DNA of 25,706 nt from assembly GCF_963548695.1 (NCBI RefSeq), contig NZ_CAUUWA010000034.1, forward strand, positions 1 to 25,706. The letters are read 5' to 3'. Below the pieces are notes generated by a model. That model did no database searches and had not been told where the DNA came from. It was given only the letters and a program-made list of their open reading frames with translations. This stretch comes from an uncultured Fretibacterium sp. GTDB taxonomy: Bacteria; Synergistota; Synergistia; Synergistales; Aminobacteriaceae. Position numbers and translations under genes: made by a program. Below, in pieces: positions 14,943 through 23,339 of this stretch (position 1 is the first letter of the stretch; every line of letters starts with the position of its first letter).

Positions 14943-16606
14943 GATTGCCGAAGGAGGGAGGGGAAGCTCCCAAAAGACGGGGACGTCCCCCAAAGAAGGT
15001 GCTTGAGGAGGTACTCGAGGCGCAGCAGGAGCCGGCCGGGGACGCCGCGTTCATCGGTGCGGCGGGGAGCCCGGCCGCAGCTGAGGTTGAACCGGCTCCC
15101 AAGGTGACCCGTCCGCGCGGGCGTCCCAGGAAGGTCGTCCCGCCGGTGGAGCCGCCGGCCCCGGTGGCCCAAGCTGATCAAGCCGTAGAGGCGCCGCCGT
15201 CGGCTGCGCTTCCGGCTGACGTTCCACCGCCGGTCCCCGAGCTTTCGCCCGAGCCGGCGGAACCGGTGGAGGCCGCGGAGGCGCTTGCAGCCGCGGAGCC
15301 TGCCGATCCCGTAGTATCCGTGCTCAGGCCTGTGGAACCGTTCATCCACCCCAAGCCCAAGCATACCTACGGCTACCTGGCCTCCAAGAGCCTCGTGGAA
15401 CTCCGCAAGATAGGCCGGGAGTTCAACGTTTCCGGGCCCACGACCCTGCGGAAGGACGACCTGATTATCTCCATCCTGAGGGCCCAGGCGGAGAGCATGA
15501 ACTACCGCTTTGGGGGCGGGACCCTCGAGATCCTGCCGGAGGGGTTCGGGTTCCTGCGTCCCAAGGGGATGTTGCCGACAGACAATGACGTCTACCTGTC
15601 GGTCTCACAAATACGGCGCTTCGGCCTGCGCAATGGGGACGTGATTTGGGGCCTGATTCGGCCCCCGCGGGAGCAGGAACACTACGAGGCCCTGCTGAGG
15701 GTGGAGACGGTCAACTTCTCGGACCCCGAGCACTCCCGGCGGCGCGCCATGTTCGGCCAGCTCACCCCGATCTTCCCCAACGTCCGCATCAATATGGAGA
15801 ACAGCCCCGGCGACTGGGCCACGCGGCTGGTGGACATGTTCGCGCCCATCGGGCTGGGACAGCGGGCCCTGATCGTCTCGCCGCCCAAGGCGGGCAAGAC
15901 GACGCTGATTAAGCGGATCGCCAGGGCTATTGCCACGAACTATCCGGACATCATCCTGATGGCCCTTCTCATCGACGAGCGGCCCGAGGAGGTGACCGAC
16001 ATCTCCCGGTCCGTGGACGGGGAGGTGATTGCCTCGACCTTCGACCGCCCCGCGGACGAGCATATCCGGGTTGCGAACCTTGCGCTGGAAAAGGCGAAGA
16101 GGCTCGTGGAGGCCAAGAGGGACGTGGTCATTCTCCTGGACTCGATCACGCGCCTGGCACGGGCCTCCAACCTCACGGTCCCCCCGTCGGGGCGGACGCT
16201 CTCGGGCGGACTCGACCCCTCGGGGCTCTACTTCCCCAAGCGATTTTTCGGCGCGGCCCGCAACTTCGAGGAGGGGGGCAGCCTGACGATCGTCGGCACG
16301 GCCCTGACGGATACGGGGAGCCGCATGGACGACGTCATCTACGAGGAATTCAAGGGCACGGGCAACATGGAGCTGCATCTGTCGCGCAAGTTGGCGGAAC
16401 AGCGCATCTTCCCCGCCATAGACATCACCCGCTCGGGGACGAGGCGGGAGGAGCTATTGATCCCGGAGGACGAACTGGCCCGGCTGTGGGTCCTCCGTAA
16501 GCGCATCGTGGGGGTCGACGAGGCCGGGGCGTTGAGCCTGATCCTGGACAAGCTGCGTCAGACCCGCAGCAACCGCGAGTTCCTGATGTCCATAAAGCTC
16601 TCATAA
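14936..16606 (+). CDS. rho: Transcription termination factor Rho with extended N-terminus
   Basis: Rho is the hexameric RNA helicase that ends transcription at untranslated RNA. The conserved body begins near residue 143 with the helical Rho N-domain (YLASKSLVELRKIGREFNV). The cold-shock-like RNA-binding domain (EILPEGFGFLRPKG) follows, then the RecA-type ATPase: Walker A PPKAGKTT (residues 316-323), MALLIDERPEEVTD, VVILLDSITRLARA, and the R-loop segment SRMDDVIYEEFKGTGNMEL. At 556 residues it is about 137 longer than E. coli Rho. The extra N-terminus is Pro/Ala/Glu-rich and has two AT-hook-like RGRP motifs (near residues 15-18 and 60-63). ATG 14936 has AAAAGGAT 12 bases upstream, a somewhat distant site. 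Confidence 0.95.
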   Translation: MVRLPKEGGEAPKRRGRPPKKVLEEVLEAQQEPAGDAAFIGAAGSPAAAEVEPAPKVTRPRGRPRKVVPPVEPPAPVAQADQAVEAPPSAALPADVPPPVPELSPEPAEPVEAAEALAAAEPADPVVSVLRPVEPFIHPKPKHTYGYLASKSLVELRKIGREFNVSGPTTLRKDDLIISILRAQAESMNYRFGGGTLEILPEGFGFLRPKGMLPTDNDVYLSVSQIRRFGLRNGDVIWGLIRPPREQEHYEALLRVETVNFSDPEHSRRRAMFGQLTPIFPNVRINMENSPGDWATRLVDMFAPIGLGQRALIVSPPKAGKTTLIKRIARAIATNYPDIILMALLIDERPEEVTDISRSVDGEVIASTFDRPADEHIRVANLALEKAKRLVEAKRDVVILLDSITRLARASNLTVPPSGRTLSGGLDPSGLYFPKRFFGAARNFEEGGSLTIVGTALTDTGSRMDDVIYEEFKGTGNMELHLSRKLAEQRIFPAIDITRSGTRREELLIPEDELARLWVLRKRIVGVDEAGALSLILDKLRQTRSNREFLMSIKLS

Positions 16607-16609
16607 GTG

Positions 16610-16632
16610 GGGAGAACTCCTTCTCCCTCTTA
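16610..16632 (+). terminator. Possible terminator after rho
   Basis: A perfect 7-bp stem, GGGAGAA at 16610-16616 with TTCTCCC at 16621-16627, has a CTCC loop and a short, interrupted T stretch (TCTTAT). It starts four bases after the rho stop codon. The weak T-run makes strong termination uncertain. Confidence 0.45.
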
Positions 16633-16676
16633 TGACGTTCCATGGCCGTCTCCCGCGTTCGGCTGGGGGACGGGTA

Positions 16677-16685
16677 TGCTATAAT
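16677..16685 (+). promoter_or_regulatory. Extended -10 promoter for the M23 peptidase gene
   Basis: TGCTATAAT (TG at 16677-16678, TATAAT at 16680-16685) is a perfect extended -10 element; the -35 region (TTCGGC, 16658-16663) is poor, as tolerated by such promoters. Transcription would start about 160 bases before the gene. The leader holds a CCGGAC...GTCCGG hairpin near 16736-16754. Confidence 0.55.
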
Positions 16686-16849
16686 GCTGCCCGAGACGTA
16701 TTCTTCCGCTCTTCCTGATGGCGGGGACAAAAACCGGACGCGCGAGGTCCGGTCGGGGCCGTACATCCGTTGACAAAGAGATCGGTACCGGAAATCGGTA
16801 TTGCGGGTCAGGGTGTCGGCGTCCGTTTTTAGGTCAGGGGGAATGTTTG

Positions 16850-18436
16850 TTGAAAACATTCGACGCTAAGAAAAAGGCCCGTAAGTTCAAGGCATCGAAG
16901 TCGAAGGGGCCGGCTTCTCCGGAGGGCTTCTCCTGGGGGTTTTGCGCCGTAGTATGCTGCACGATGGGATTGGCCGCTTTTCTGATGTTTTCCGCGTGGG
17001 GCCGGTTCTCCGGGGTCGCGTGGGGGAGCCTGGTGGAGAACCGGAACGACCTTCCGGTGGAGAACGAGGGGTTCGTCTCCGTCGATATGAGCGACGCCTA
17101 CGAGGAGGGCAAGGGCCTTGTCTCTATCCCCCCTGATGTATCCTCCCTTTCCAGCGACCTGACCGCCAGGTCGGCCGCTCTGCTAAAGCCGCAGGCGCCT
17201 CAGGTCCCCGCGTCCGAGGCGAAGGAGGGCGGGCAGTCCCTGTTGCTTCCCGTCGCCGATATCGCCGAGGACTTCGGCCCTCTTCCCAAGGACCTCTCCA
17301 ATTTTGAATCGATCATCCTGAACACCCAGGACGACGGCACTCGCCTCCCCGAGGACGGGGTGTCGGAGGATGTCATGGAGTCGGAGGCGCAGGACGGGGA
17401 TATTCGCCTGACGGACGTGGGCGTCGCTTGGAAGGAGCATATCGTCAAGTCCGGCGAGACCCTGTCGGACATAGCCCTCAGCTACGCCGGGGTGACGGCC
17501 CAGGACATCCTTCGCTCCAACGGGCTGAAGGACGCCAATCGTCTGGCCGCAAACCAACTTCTCCTGATCCCCAACACGCCGGACGACGTCGAGGCGACGC
17601 TGGAGGAGGTCCGTACGCGGCAGTTCCGCATCGCCTCGCTTCGCGAGGAGGTCCGGCCCCTGAAGGTCCTGGCCTATGTTGTGGTGCAGGGGGACAGCCT
17701 CTGGTCCATCGCCAACGCCCAGAACATCGAGCTGGATACCTTGGTGGGCAGCAACACCTTCAAGAGCTCCGCCACCCTCCGCCCCGGCGTGGTGCTTCGT
17801 ATCCCCAACCAGGACGGCATCTTCTACACGATGCGCAAGGGGGACAGGATCGAGCTCATCTGCAAGCGTTATCAGGTTGGTCTCGACCGGGTGCGCAAGG
17901 TCAATCCGACGATGGACGTTGTATCCTTGAGGCCGGGCGACGAGGTCTTCCTGCCGGGAGCCCGTCCGGAGGCCGTCGCGGAGGTCCGGGTGGAGAACAA
18001 GAAGGTCAAGCTCGTCCCCGTCAGAGAGAAGGACGTTCCTCAGAAGGGCGGGCGATCCTATCGATGGCCTGTGATGGGGCGTATCAACAGCCCCTTCGGC
18101 TGGAGGCGTCATCCGGTTACGCGGCGCCGGGACTTCCACACGGGCATCGACATCAAGGCGAGCCGGGGCATGGTGATCCGGTCGGCGCGCGATGGGCGCG
18201 TGGCCTATTCGGGATGGATGGGCGGATACGGCAAGGTCGTCGTGGTGGAGCACACGGGTGGGCAGTCCACGCTTTACGCCCATTGCAGCTCGCTTCTGGT
18301 GCCTCAGGGCACGAAGATATCCCAGGGGCAGAATATCGCCAGGGTTGGGACGACTGGAAGGTCCACGGGGCCGCACCTTCACTTCGAGGTCCGAAGGGGC
18401 AACAGCCCGGTCAACCCGCTGCAGTATCTGAAATAA
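16850..18436 (+). CDS. Membrane-anchored LysM / M23 family murein endopeptidase
   Basis: This 528-residue envelope protein probably cuts or helps remodel peptidoglycan cross-links. A lysine-rich cytoplasmic start and one membrane helix (about residues 27-49) come first, then a low-complexity spacer. Three LysM peptidoglycan-binding modules follow (about 196-243, 275-321 and 324-372), the third more divergent. The C-terminal M23/LytM zinc peptidase domain starts near 405. Metal and catalytic residues are present: His430 and Asp434 in FHTGID, and His509/His511 in PHLHFEV. It is therefore likely active, unlike degenerate EnvC/NlpD-type proteins. The start is TTG 16850, six bases after AGGGGGAA; TTG 16847 is nearly equivalent. 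The upstream open frame to 16718 lacks a good start. Confidence 0.88.
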   Translation: MKTFDAKKKARKFKASKSKGPASPEGFSWGFCAVVCCTMGLAAFLMFSAWGRFSGVAWGSLVENRNDLPVENEGFVSVDMSDAYEEGKGLVSIPPDVSSLSSDLTARSAALLKPQAPQVPASEAKEGGQSLLLPVADIAEDFGPLPKDLSNFESIILNTQDDGTRLPEDGVSEDVMESEAQDGDIRLTDVGVAWKEHIVKSGETLSDIALSYAGVTAQDILRSNGLKDANRLAANQLLLIPNTPDDVEATLEEVRTRQFRIASLREEVRPLKVLAYVVVQGDSLWSIANAQNIELDTLVGSNTFKSSATLRPGVVLRIPNQDGIFYTMRKGDRIELICKRYQVGLDRVRKVNPTMDVVSLRPGDEVFLPGARPEAVAEVRVENKKVKLVPVREKDVPQKGGRSYRWPVMGRINSPFGWRRHPVTRRRDFHTGIDIKASRGMVIRSARDGRVAYSGWMGGYGKVVVVEHTGGQSTLYAHCSSLLVPQGTKISQGQNIARVGTTGRSTGPHLHFEVRRGNSPVNPLQYLK

Positions 18437-18490
18437 GCGGCAGTATCCGAAGCGGAGGCCGGTTTATATCGTCCGAGAGGAGTCGGGCAG

Positions 18491-18532
18491 GGGACCAGAA
18501 GTTTTTTTTTTCTGGTCCCGTTTTGTATTTTT
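18491..18532 (+). terminator. Rho-independent terminator after the M23 peptidase gene
   Basis: GGGACCAGAA at 18491-18500 pairs perfectly over 10 bp with TTCTGGTCCC at 18510-18519. The loop is made almost only of T, and a T-rich tail (TTTTGTATTTTT) follows. Confidence 0.85.
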
Positions 18533-18549
18533 GGAGCAGGGGGATTTTG

Positions 18550-18571
18550 GGCTATCCGAATTCGGATGGCC
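18550..18571. repeat. 22-bp palindrome just before the pyrG ribosome binding site
   Basis: GGCTATCCGAA (18550-18560) is followed directly by TTCGGATGGCC (18561-18571), its reverse complement with one T/G exception. The centre is ATCCGAATTCGGAT. It ends one base before GGGAGG at 18572-18577, the likely pyrG ribosome binding site. It could be an operator or an RNA hairpin limiting translation; no regulator is identified. Confidence 0.5.
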
Positions 18572-18587
18572 GGGAGGGCGACAGGCA

Positions 18588-20201
18588 ATGGCGAAGTACG
18601 TTTTCATCACGGGCGGGGTGGTCTCCTCCCTGGGTAAGGGCATCACGGCGGGATCGGTGGGAACCCTTCTGAAGAAGCGGGGCCTCAGGGTATCCATCAT
18701 CAAGATGGATCCCTATCTGAACGTGGATGCGGGGACGATGAACCCCTTCCAGCACGGCGAGGTCTTCGTCACCGACGACGGGGCGGAGACGGATCTGGAC
18801 CTTGGGCATTACGAGCGTTTTATCGACGAGACCCTTGGCGAGCAAAACAGCATCACGACCGGAAAGATCTATTCGCACGTGATCGACAGGGAGCGCAGGG
18901 GCGCCTACCTGGGCGGGACGGTCCAGGTGATTCCCCACATCACCAACGACATCCAGGAGCGGCTGGTCCGGGCGGGGGAGCAGCAGGACGTCCTGATCGT
19001 GGAGATCGGCGGGACGGTGGGGGACATCGAGGGGCAGCCCTTCCTCGAGGCAATCCGGCAGATGGCGAACCGCGTGGGCCGTGAGAACGTGGTCTACTGT
19101 CATGTGACGCTCGTCCCATGGCTGGAGGCGGCCCAGGAGCTCAAGACGAAGCCGACGCAGCACAGCGTCCAGGAGCTGCGGCGCATCGGAATCCTCCCGA
19201 ATATCCTGGTCTGCCGCACGAGTCGTCCCATGGACCAGGAGATGAAGAACAAGATCGCCCTGTTCTGCACGGTCCCGTCCGAGGCCGTGATCGAGGTGCG
19301 GGACGAGCCCACGATCTACAACGTCCCGTTCAGCCTGCACCGTCAGGGGCTGGACGCGCAAATACTCCGCGCCCTCGGCCTTCCGTGCGGGGGGGAGCCC
19401 GACCTCTCGGATTGGCGCAGGGTCGTGGACCGCTTCATGAACGCCCCGGATGCGGTGGAAATAGCCCTGGTGGGCAAGTACGTCCAGCACAAGGACGCCT
19501 ATCTCAGCGTCGTGGAGGCCCTGTACCACGCGGGGGTGCACCATGGCGTCAAGGTTCGGGTCCGCGCGGTGGAGTCGGCGGAGCTCGAGTCCTCCGATGT
19601 TGGGAAGAGCCTGAGGGACGTCGACGGCGTCCTGATCCCCGGCGGCTTCGGCTCACGGGGGATCGAGGGGATGATCGGCGCTATTCGGTACGCCCGTGAG
19701 GAGGGGATCCCCCTGTTCGGGATCTGCCTGGGCATGCAGATGATGGTGGTCGAGTATGCCCGCAACGTCTGTGCCCTGGCGGGGGCGCACAGCGAGGAGA
19801 TGGATCCGGCGTCCCTTCACCCCGTCATTCATTTGATGCAGGAACAGGCCCATATTGATAAAATGGGCGGGACGATGCGCCTCGGGGCCTACGCCTGCGA
19901 CCTCGTGCCCGGAACCCTGGCGGCGCGGTGCTATGGCGTCCTGGAGATCAGCGAACGCCATCGTCACCGCTATGAGTTCAACAATGCGTATCGGGAGCGG
20001 CTGGAGGCGGGGGGTCTCCGGGTCTCCGGGGTCTGCCGCGGGCGGAACCTCGTGGAGATCGTCGAGTTGCCGGGGCATCCCTGGTACCTCGGGGGACAGT
20101 TTCACGGGGAGCTGAAGTCCAGGCCGACGCGCCCACATCCGCTCTTCGCGGACTTCATCGGCGCGGCGATCCGGCGCCGGCACGGCGGGGAGGGGCGGTA
20201 G
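18588..20201 (+). CDS. pyrG: CTP synthase (glutamine-hydrolysing)
   Basis: PyrG makes CTP from UTP, ATP and glutamine, the last step of pyrimidine nucleotide synthesis. The N-terminal synthetase domain starts YVFITGGVVSSLGKG (P-loop) and contains MDPYLNVDAGTMNPFQHGEV and IVEIGGTVGDIEG. The C-terminal class I glutaminase domain has nucleophile Cys380 in GICLGMQ, and His506 and Glu508 in QFHGELKSRPTRPHPLF. The residue between the last two is Gly where E. coli has Pro. It is 537 residues, close to the family norm (about 545). The ATG at 18588 begins MAKYVF, the usual N-terminus, with GGGAGG ten bases upstream. Confidence 0.97.
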   Translation: MAKYVFITGGVVSSLGKGITAGSVGTLLKKRGLRVSIIKMDPYLNVDAGTMNPFQHGEVFVTDDGAETDLDLGHYERFIDETLGEQNSITTGKIYSHVIDRERRGAYLGGTVQVIPHITNDIQERLVRAGEQQDVLIVEIGGTVGDIEGQPFLEAIRQMANRVGRENVVYCHVTLVPWLEAAQELKTKPTQHSVQELRRIGILPNILVCRTSRPMDQEMKNKIALFCTVPSEAVIEVRDEPTIYNVPFSLHRQGLDAQILRALGLPCGGEPDLSDWRRVVDRFMNAPDAVEIALVGKYVQHKDAYLSVVEALYHAGVHHGVKVRVRAVESAELESSDVGKSLRDVDGVLIPGGFGSRGIEGMIGAIRYAREEGIPLFGICLGMQMMVVEYARNVCALAGAHSEEMDPASLHPVIHLMQEQAHIDKMGGTMRLGAYACDLVPGTLAARCYGVLEISERHRHRYEFNNAYRERLEAGGLRVSGVCRGRNLVEIVELPGHPWYLGGQFHGELKSRPTRPHPLFADFIGAAIRRRHGGEGR

Positions 20202-20243
20202 TCCGCCCTTCAGTGTTTCCCTAGATGTGGAGGAGGTAGCGAT

Positions 20244-21407
20244 TTGATCAGAAAAAATTTGTGTGGACTGTTGGTGGGGGCGGCGATGCTGTGTCTGCTG
20301 ATCTCCCCCTGTGCGGCGGCGGGTCCTGAGGACGATAAGAGCGCCTCCGTCCTGATGATGGAGCGGATTGAGACGATCATCTACGGCGAGCCGAACAAGG
20401 GCGGCCTGGTCGAGCGGCTAAACGGGATCGAGAGGGAGCTCTTCGGCCGCAGCCTGCCGGGCAGCATCGCCGAGCGTCATGCGGCGATCCTCAACTTTCT
20501 GGAGACGGGGACCGAGGAGCAGCCCTCCATGCTCTTCAAAATAGGGGTTGCGGAGTGGATCCTGGGCAAGAACATCTATGCGTCCCGGCCCGCCCTGAGG
20601 CGCCTCGAGACCCTGGAGAACGATATGGACGGGGACCTCCAGTACGGCAAACCCGTGGCGATGCGCGTCGAGCGTATCCTGGCCATGCTGGTCTCCGACC
20701 CCGTGATGTTCCGCCAGGTCACGCTGCCGGGGGCGACGGTGCTGAAGCTCCGCTTCATGGAGGAGCTGAGCCCCGCGAAGAACCAGAAGGGGGACAAGGT
20801 CCGCCTGGCGCTGACCGACGACCTCGTCGTGGACGACTGCCTGGTCGCCCCGCGTGGGTCCCTGCTCGACACCACGGTTCGCGAGGTCAAGAAGCCCAGG
20901 CCCTTCGGCGTGCCTGGGGAGGTCCGTCTCGATTTCAACGCCCTGGTCCCCCTGGGCCCGCAGAGGCTGAGGGTGGTCATGGGAGATGCCTCCCATAAGG
21001 CTGCGGAGGACGCCCGCAAGCGCGGGGAAAAGGGCGAGGGGGCCATTATCGGCGCCGGGGCGGCCAGCATCGCCGGAGCGGCGCTCCTGGGGCCCGTCGG
21101 CCTCATCGGGGGGCTCTTCGTGCGAGGCAACTCCATCCGCATCCCGGAGGGGTCCATCGCCTTCGTACAGACCTCGGACGACGTGACGGTCTCCGCCTAT
21201 CCCATTCCGGAGAGCCTGCGCGTGGACCCGGGGACGGCCATACGCCAGACCGTGAGCGGCGGGGCGTCCGAGGGGGAGCCCACGCCCGCCCCCGCCGACA
21301 GGGACATCATCATAAAGAAGAACCTGTCCGGTCCGACTTCGCAGCCTGGAAAGGCCCCGAAATCCGAGGATACCTTCGAGCTGCCTCCGGAGCAGCGGGT
21401 CGATTAG
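20244..21407 (+). CDS. Secreted protein of unknown function with glycine-rich segment
   Basis: A 387-residue protein not matched to a named family. A signal peptide is clear (MIRKNLCGLLVGAAMLCLLI, cleavage near CAAAG). The N-terminal half is helical (IETIIYGEPNKGGLVERLNG and similar). A beta-type domain follows (GATVLKLRFMEELSPAKNQK, LVAPRGSLLDTTVREVKKPR, VRLDFNALVPLGPQRLRVVM), of the kind that forms small barrels in envelope proteins. A glycine/alanine-rich stretch (GAIIGAGAASIAGAALLGPV) resembles glycine zippers that contact membranes. The tail is proline-rich and probably disordered. The start is TTG 20244 after GGAGGAGGT. It follows pyrG by 42 bases and precedes other envelope genes, so an outer-envelope role is plausible but unproven. 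Confidence 0.7.
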   Translation: MIRKNLCGLLVGAAMLCLLISPCAAAGPEDDKSASVLMMERIETIIYGEPNKGGLVERLNGIERELFGRSLPGSIAERHAAILNFLETGTEEQPSMLFKIGVAEWILGKNIYASRPALRRLETLENDMDGDLQYGKPVAMRVERILAMLVSDPVMFRQVTLPGATVLKLRFMEELSPAKNQKGDKVRLALTDDLVVDDCLVAPRGSLLDTTVREVKKPRPFGVPGEVRLDFNALVPLGPQRLRVVMGDASHKAAEDARKRGEKGEGAIIGAGAASIAGAALLGPVGLIGGLFVRGNSIRIPEGSIAFVQTSDDVTVSAYPIPESLRVDPGTAIRQTVSGGASEGEPTPAPADRDIIIKKNLSGPTSQPGKAPKSEDTFELPPEQRVD

Positions 21408-21463
21408 GGAAGCGAACGGGGGTGGGTTTCCCGCCCCGTTTTGAGACGGATGGGGGGAGCGAA

Positions 21464-22690
21464 GTGGCGGAACCGAACGGCCATGGCGGTGAGGAGGTTA
21501 GTTGGGGACGTGGTAGGTGGCGTGTCATGGCTTGTCTTCTGGCCGTGCTGTCCGTCTGCCCTCCGGCCTGCGGAGGCGCGCCGGCCGAGCAGGCGGCAAA
21601 CCCATTCGGCGAGACGATTCGTGTCCTGGAGCAGTGGACGGTGTCCCATTGGGGGCGAGACTGCTTCGTCTGGATCGTCTATTATCCCGAGGAGCTCATC
21701 GAGCCCTGGGTGGAGGCGGAGGCGCTGCGGGTCGGGATGTCCGAGTCCGAACGGCGCGCGTACCGCGACACCTTCGTCTCGGAGCTCCGGATGGATAAGG
21801 CGGAGCCCTTCCTCGTCTCGGTCTATTCCTTTGGCGCGAGGCCAGTCAGCCTCGCGCCCGTCTCCGACAACATCCTTCTGGTCACCGCCGCGGGCGATCG
21901 AGTGCGGCCCGTCCGCTACGATACGAACCTGGACCAGCCCATGAGGGGCCTGGTCCAGGGGCTGGTCTTTTTCCCCAAGCAGCGGGACACGAATTTTGCC
22001 GTGGTCATAAAGGGGATGGGCGGTTACGACGAGCGCCTCTTCTCCTTTGCGCCGGCGGCGTCCTCGGGAGGATGGGAGGATGGCGAACCCGCTCCCGCCC
22101 CTGAGGAGACGAGGACCGTGGTCGTCGAGCTGCCGAAGAAGCCCGCCCCCAAAAAGGTCTCGGTGAGGCCCGTCAAGCCTCCGAAGCCGGCCGAGCATCC
22201 CGCCGTCCCGATGGCCCCACCACCGTCCGTGCCGCGCCCCATCCCGCCGCTTCTGGCGGAGGACTCGGGCGATATGGCGGTCTTCGTCGAGTCCGTGCGC
22301 GATCGCAGCGCCTCGGCGGACAGGAGAGCCGCGGACAAAAAGGAGAGCGCGGTGCCCGAGACGCCCGAGAAAAACGCGCAGAGCGCCTATGTGAGCCGGG
22401 AGCAGGTGCTGCGTCAGTTTCTAACCCTGTGGGCGGACAACCGGCCCGATGAGATGTATGCGATGCTCTCCGCGGCGTCGCGGAAGATGCTCTCGCAGGA
22501 GAACTTTGCACGGGAGGCCGCGAAGGCCTCGGATTTCCGCGCTGGGCTGAAGGACGGCTATCGCATCGACTGGGTCGGGGAGGAGCGCGCCAGGGTGACT
22601 ACGGACCGGCGCTTCCTGATGTTCCGTTCCCTCGTCGTCCGCACCCTCGGAGTGACCCGGGAGGGGTCCTCCTGGAGGGTTGTATGGTAA
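21464..22690 (+). CDS. Secreted protein of unknown function, distant paralogue of the 11517 protein
   Basis: From GTG 21464 (with GGGGAGCGAA upstream) the product is 408 residues with a hydrophobic signal around residues 19-37. The first domain (about 46-195) shares its order of motifs with the protein at 11517: EQWT, IVYYPEELIEPWVEAEA, NILLVTAAGDRVRPVRYDT, and GLVFFPKQRDTNFAVVIKG. A long Pro/Lys-rich linker (about 205-290) follows. The last 100 residues (VSREQVLRQFLTLWADNRPD to SSWRVVW) look like an NTF2-like or DUF4878-type domain, a fold used for ligand binding or as a spacer in envelope proteins. It lies between another secreted protein and lptC/lptD, implying an envelope function. An earlier ATG at 21422 lacks a good ribosome binding site. 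Confidence 0.7.
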   Translation: MAEPNGHGGEEVSWGRGRWRVMACLLAVLSVCPPACGGAPAEQAANPFGETIRVLEQWTVSHWGRDCFVWIVYYPEELIEPWVEAEALRVGMSESERRAYRDTFVSELRMDKAEPFLVSVYSFGARPVSLAPVSDNILLVTAAGDRVRPVRYDTNLDQPMRGLVQGLVFFPKQRDTNFAVVIKGMGGYDERLFSFAPAASSGGWEDGEPAPAPEETRTVVVELPKKPAPKKVSVRPVKPPKPAEHPAVPMAPPPSVPRPIPPLLAEDSGDMAVFVESVRDRSASADRRAADKKESAVPETPEKNAQSAYVSREQVLRQFLTLWADNRPDEMYAMLSAASRKMLSQENFAREAAKASDFRAGLKDGYRIDWVGEERARVTTDRRFLMFRSLVVRTLGVTREGSSWRVVW

Positions 22691-22787
22691 AAGGCCGTAT
22701 GGCAGCTCGTGCGGTGTCTCCTGTCGAGGGATGCGGCCCCTCCCTGGGGTCTCTTCCGCTGCTTCCGGTGCGTTTGTGGAGGGCGGC

Positions 22788-23339
22788 ATGAAGGGTCGCA
22801 GGGGGCTGTTGGCGCTTCTTCTCGCCTGTCTGGGGATCGCCCTTCTGGTTCGCTATGTGATGAGGGACCTGAGCCTTGACGTCGATCTCCTTCGGGAGGG
22901 ATTGCTGCACATGCCCGGCATTGTCATGGAGAACCTGGAGTTCGACCGGGAGGTCTCCGGGGACCGGTGGCGCGTCCGCCTGCCCCTTGCCGAGAAGCTG
23001 GGGGAGCGGGTGATGGTCCGTTCCATCGATATCCGCCGCCGAATGGGGTCCGGGGGGGAATGGTATTTTTTCGGCGCTCAGGGCGTCTATTCGAACGACG
23101 AGGGGGCGGCCGTGATTCAGGGGCTCCTGGGGACGCTCGAGACGCCGACGAGGGTGCTGAACCTGGAGAGCCCGAGGCTCGAGTGGCGCGAGGCTGGCAG
23201 GGAGTTCTCCTTCCCGCGGGGTTTGACCCTTTATGACGACGAGTTCGTGCTCAGGACCTCGGAGGCCAGTATGGACGAGAGCGGTGTTGTGGTTTTGGAA
23301 AAAGGAGGTACGGTCACATGGACGAAACCCTTGAAGTAG
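22788..23339 (+). CDS. lptC: LptC-like LPS export protein
   Basis: LptC anchors the periplasmic LPS bridge to the inner-membrane LptBFG transporter. The 183-residue protein has one N-terminal membrane helix (LLALLLACLGIALLVRYVM). A periplasmic domain of repeated short beta strands follows (IVMENLEFDREVSGDRWRV, WYFFGAQGVYSNDEGAAVI, and LESPRLEWREAGREFSF, with FVLRTSEASMDESG near the end), fitting the LptC/OstA jelly-roll. Size and topology match the family; identity among LptC proteins is low, so the call leans on the neighbouring lptD, which it overlaps by 22 bases. ATG 22788 follows GGAGGG; the longer frame from 22680 would place 36 residues ahead of the anchor and is rejected. Confidence 0.65.
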   Translation: MKGRRGLLALLLACLGIALLVRYVMRDLSLDVDLLREGLLHMPGIVMENLEFDREVSGDRWRVRLPLAEKLGERVMVRSIDIRRRMGSGGEWYFFGAQGVYSNDEGAAVIQGLLGTLETPTRVLNLESPRLEWREAGREFSFPRGLTLYDDEFVLRTSEASMDESGVVVLEKGGTVTWTKPLK

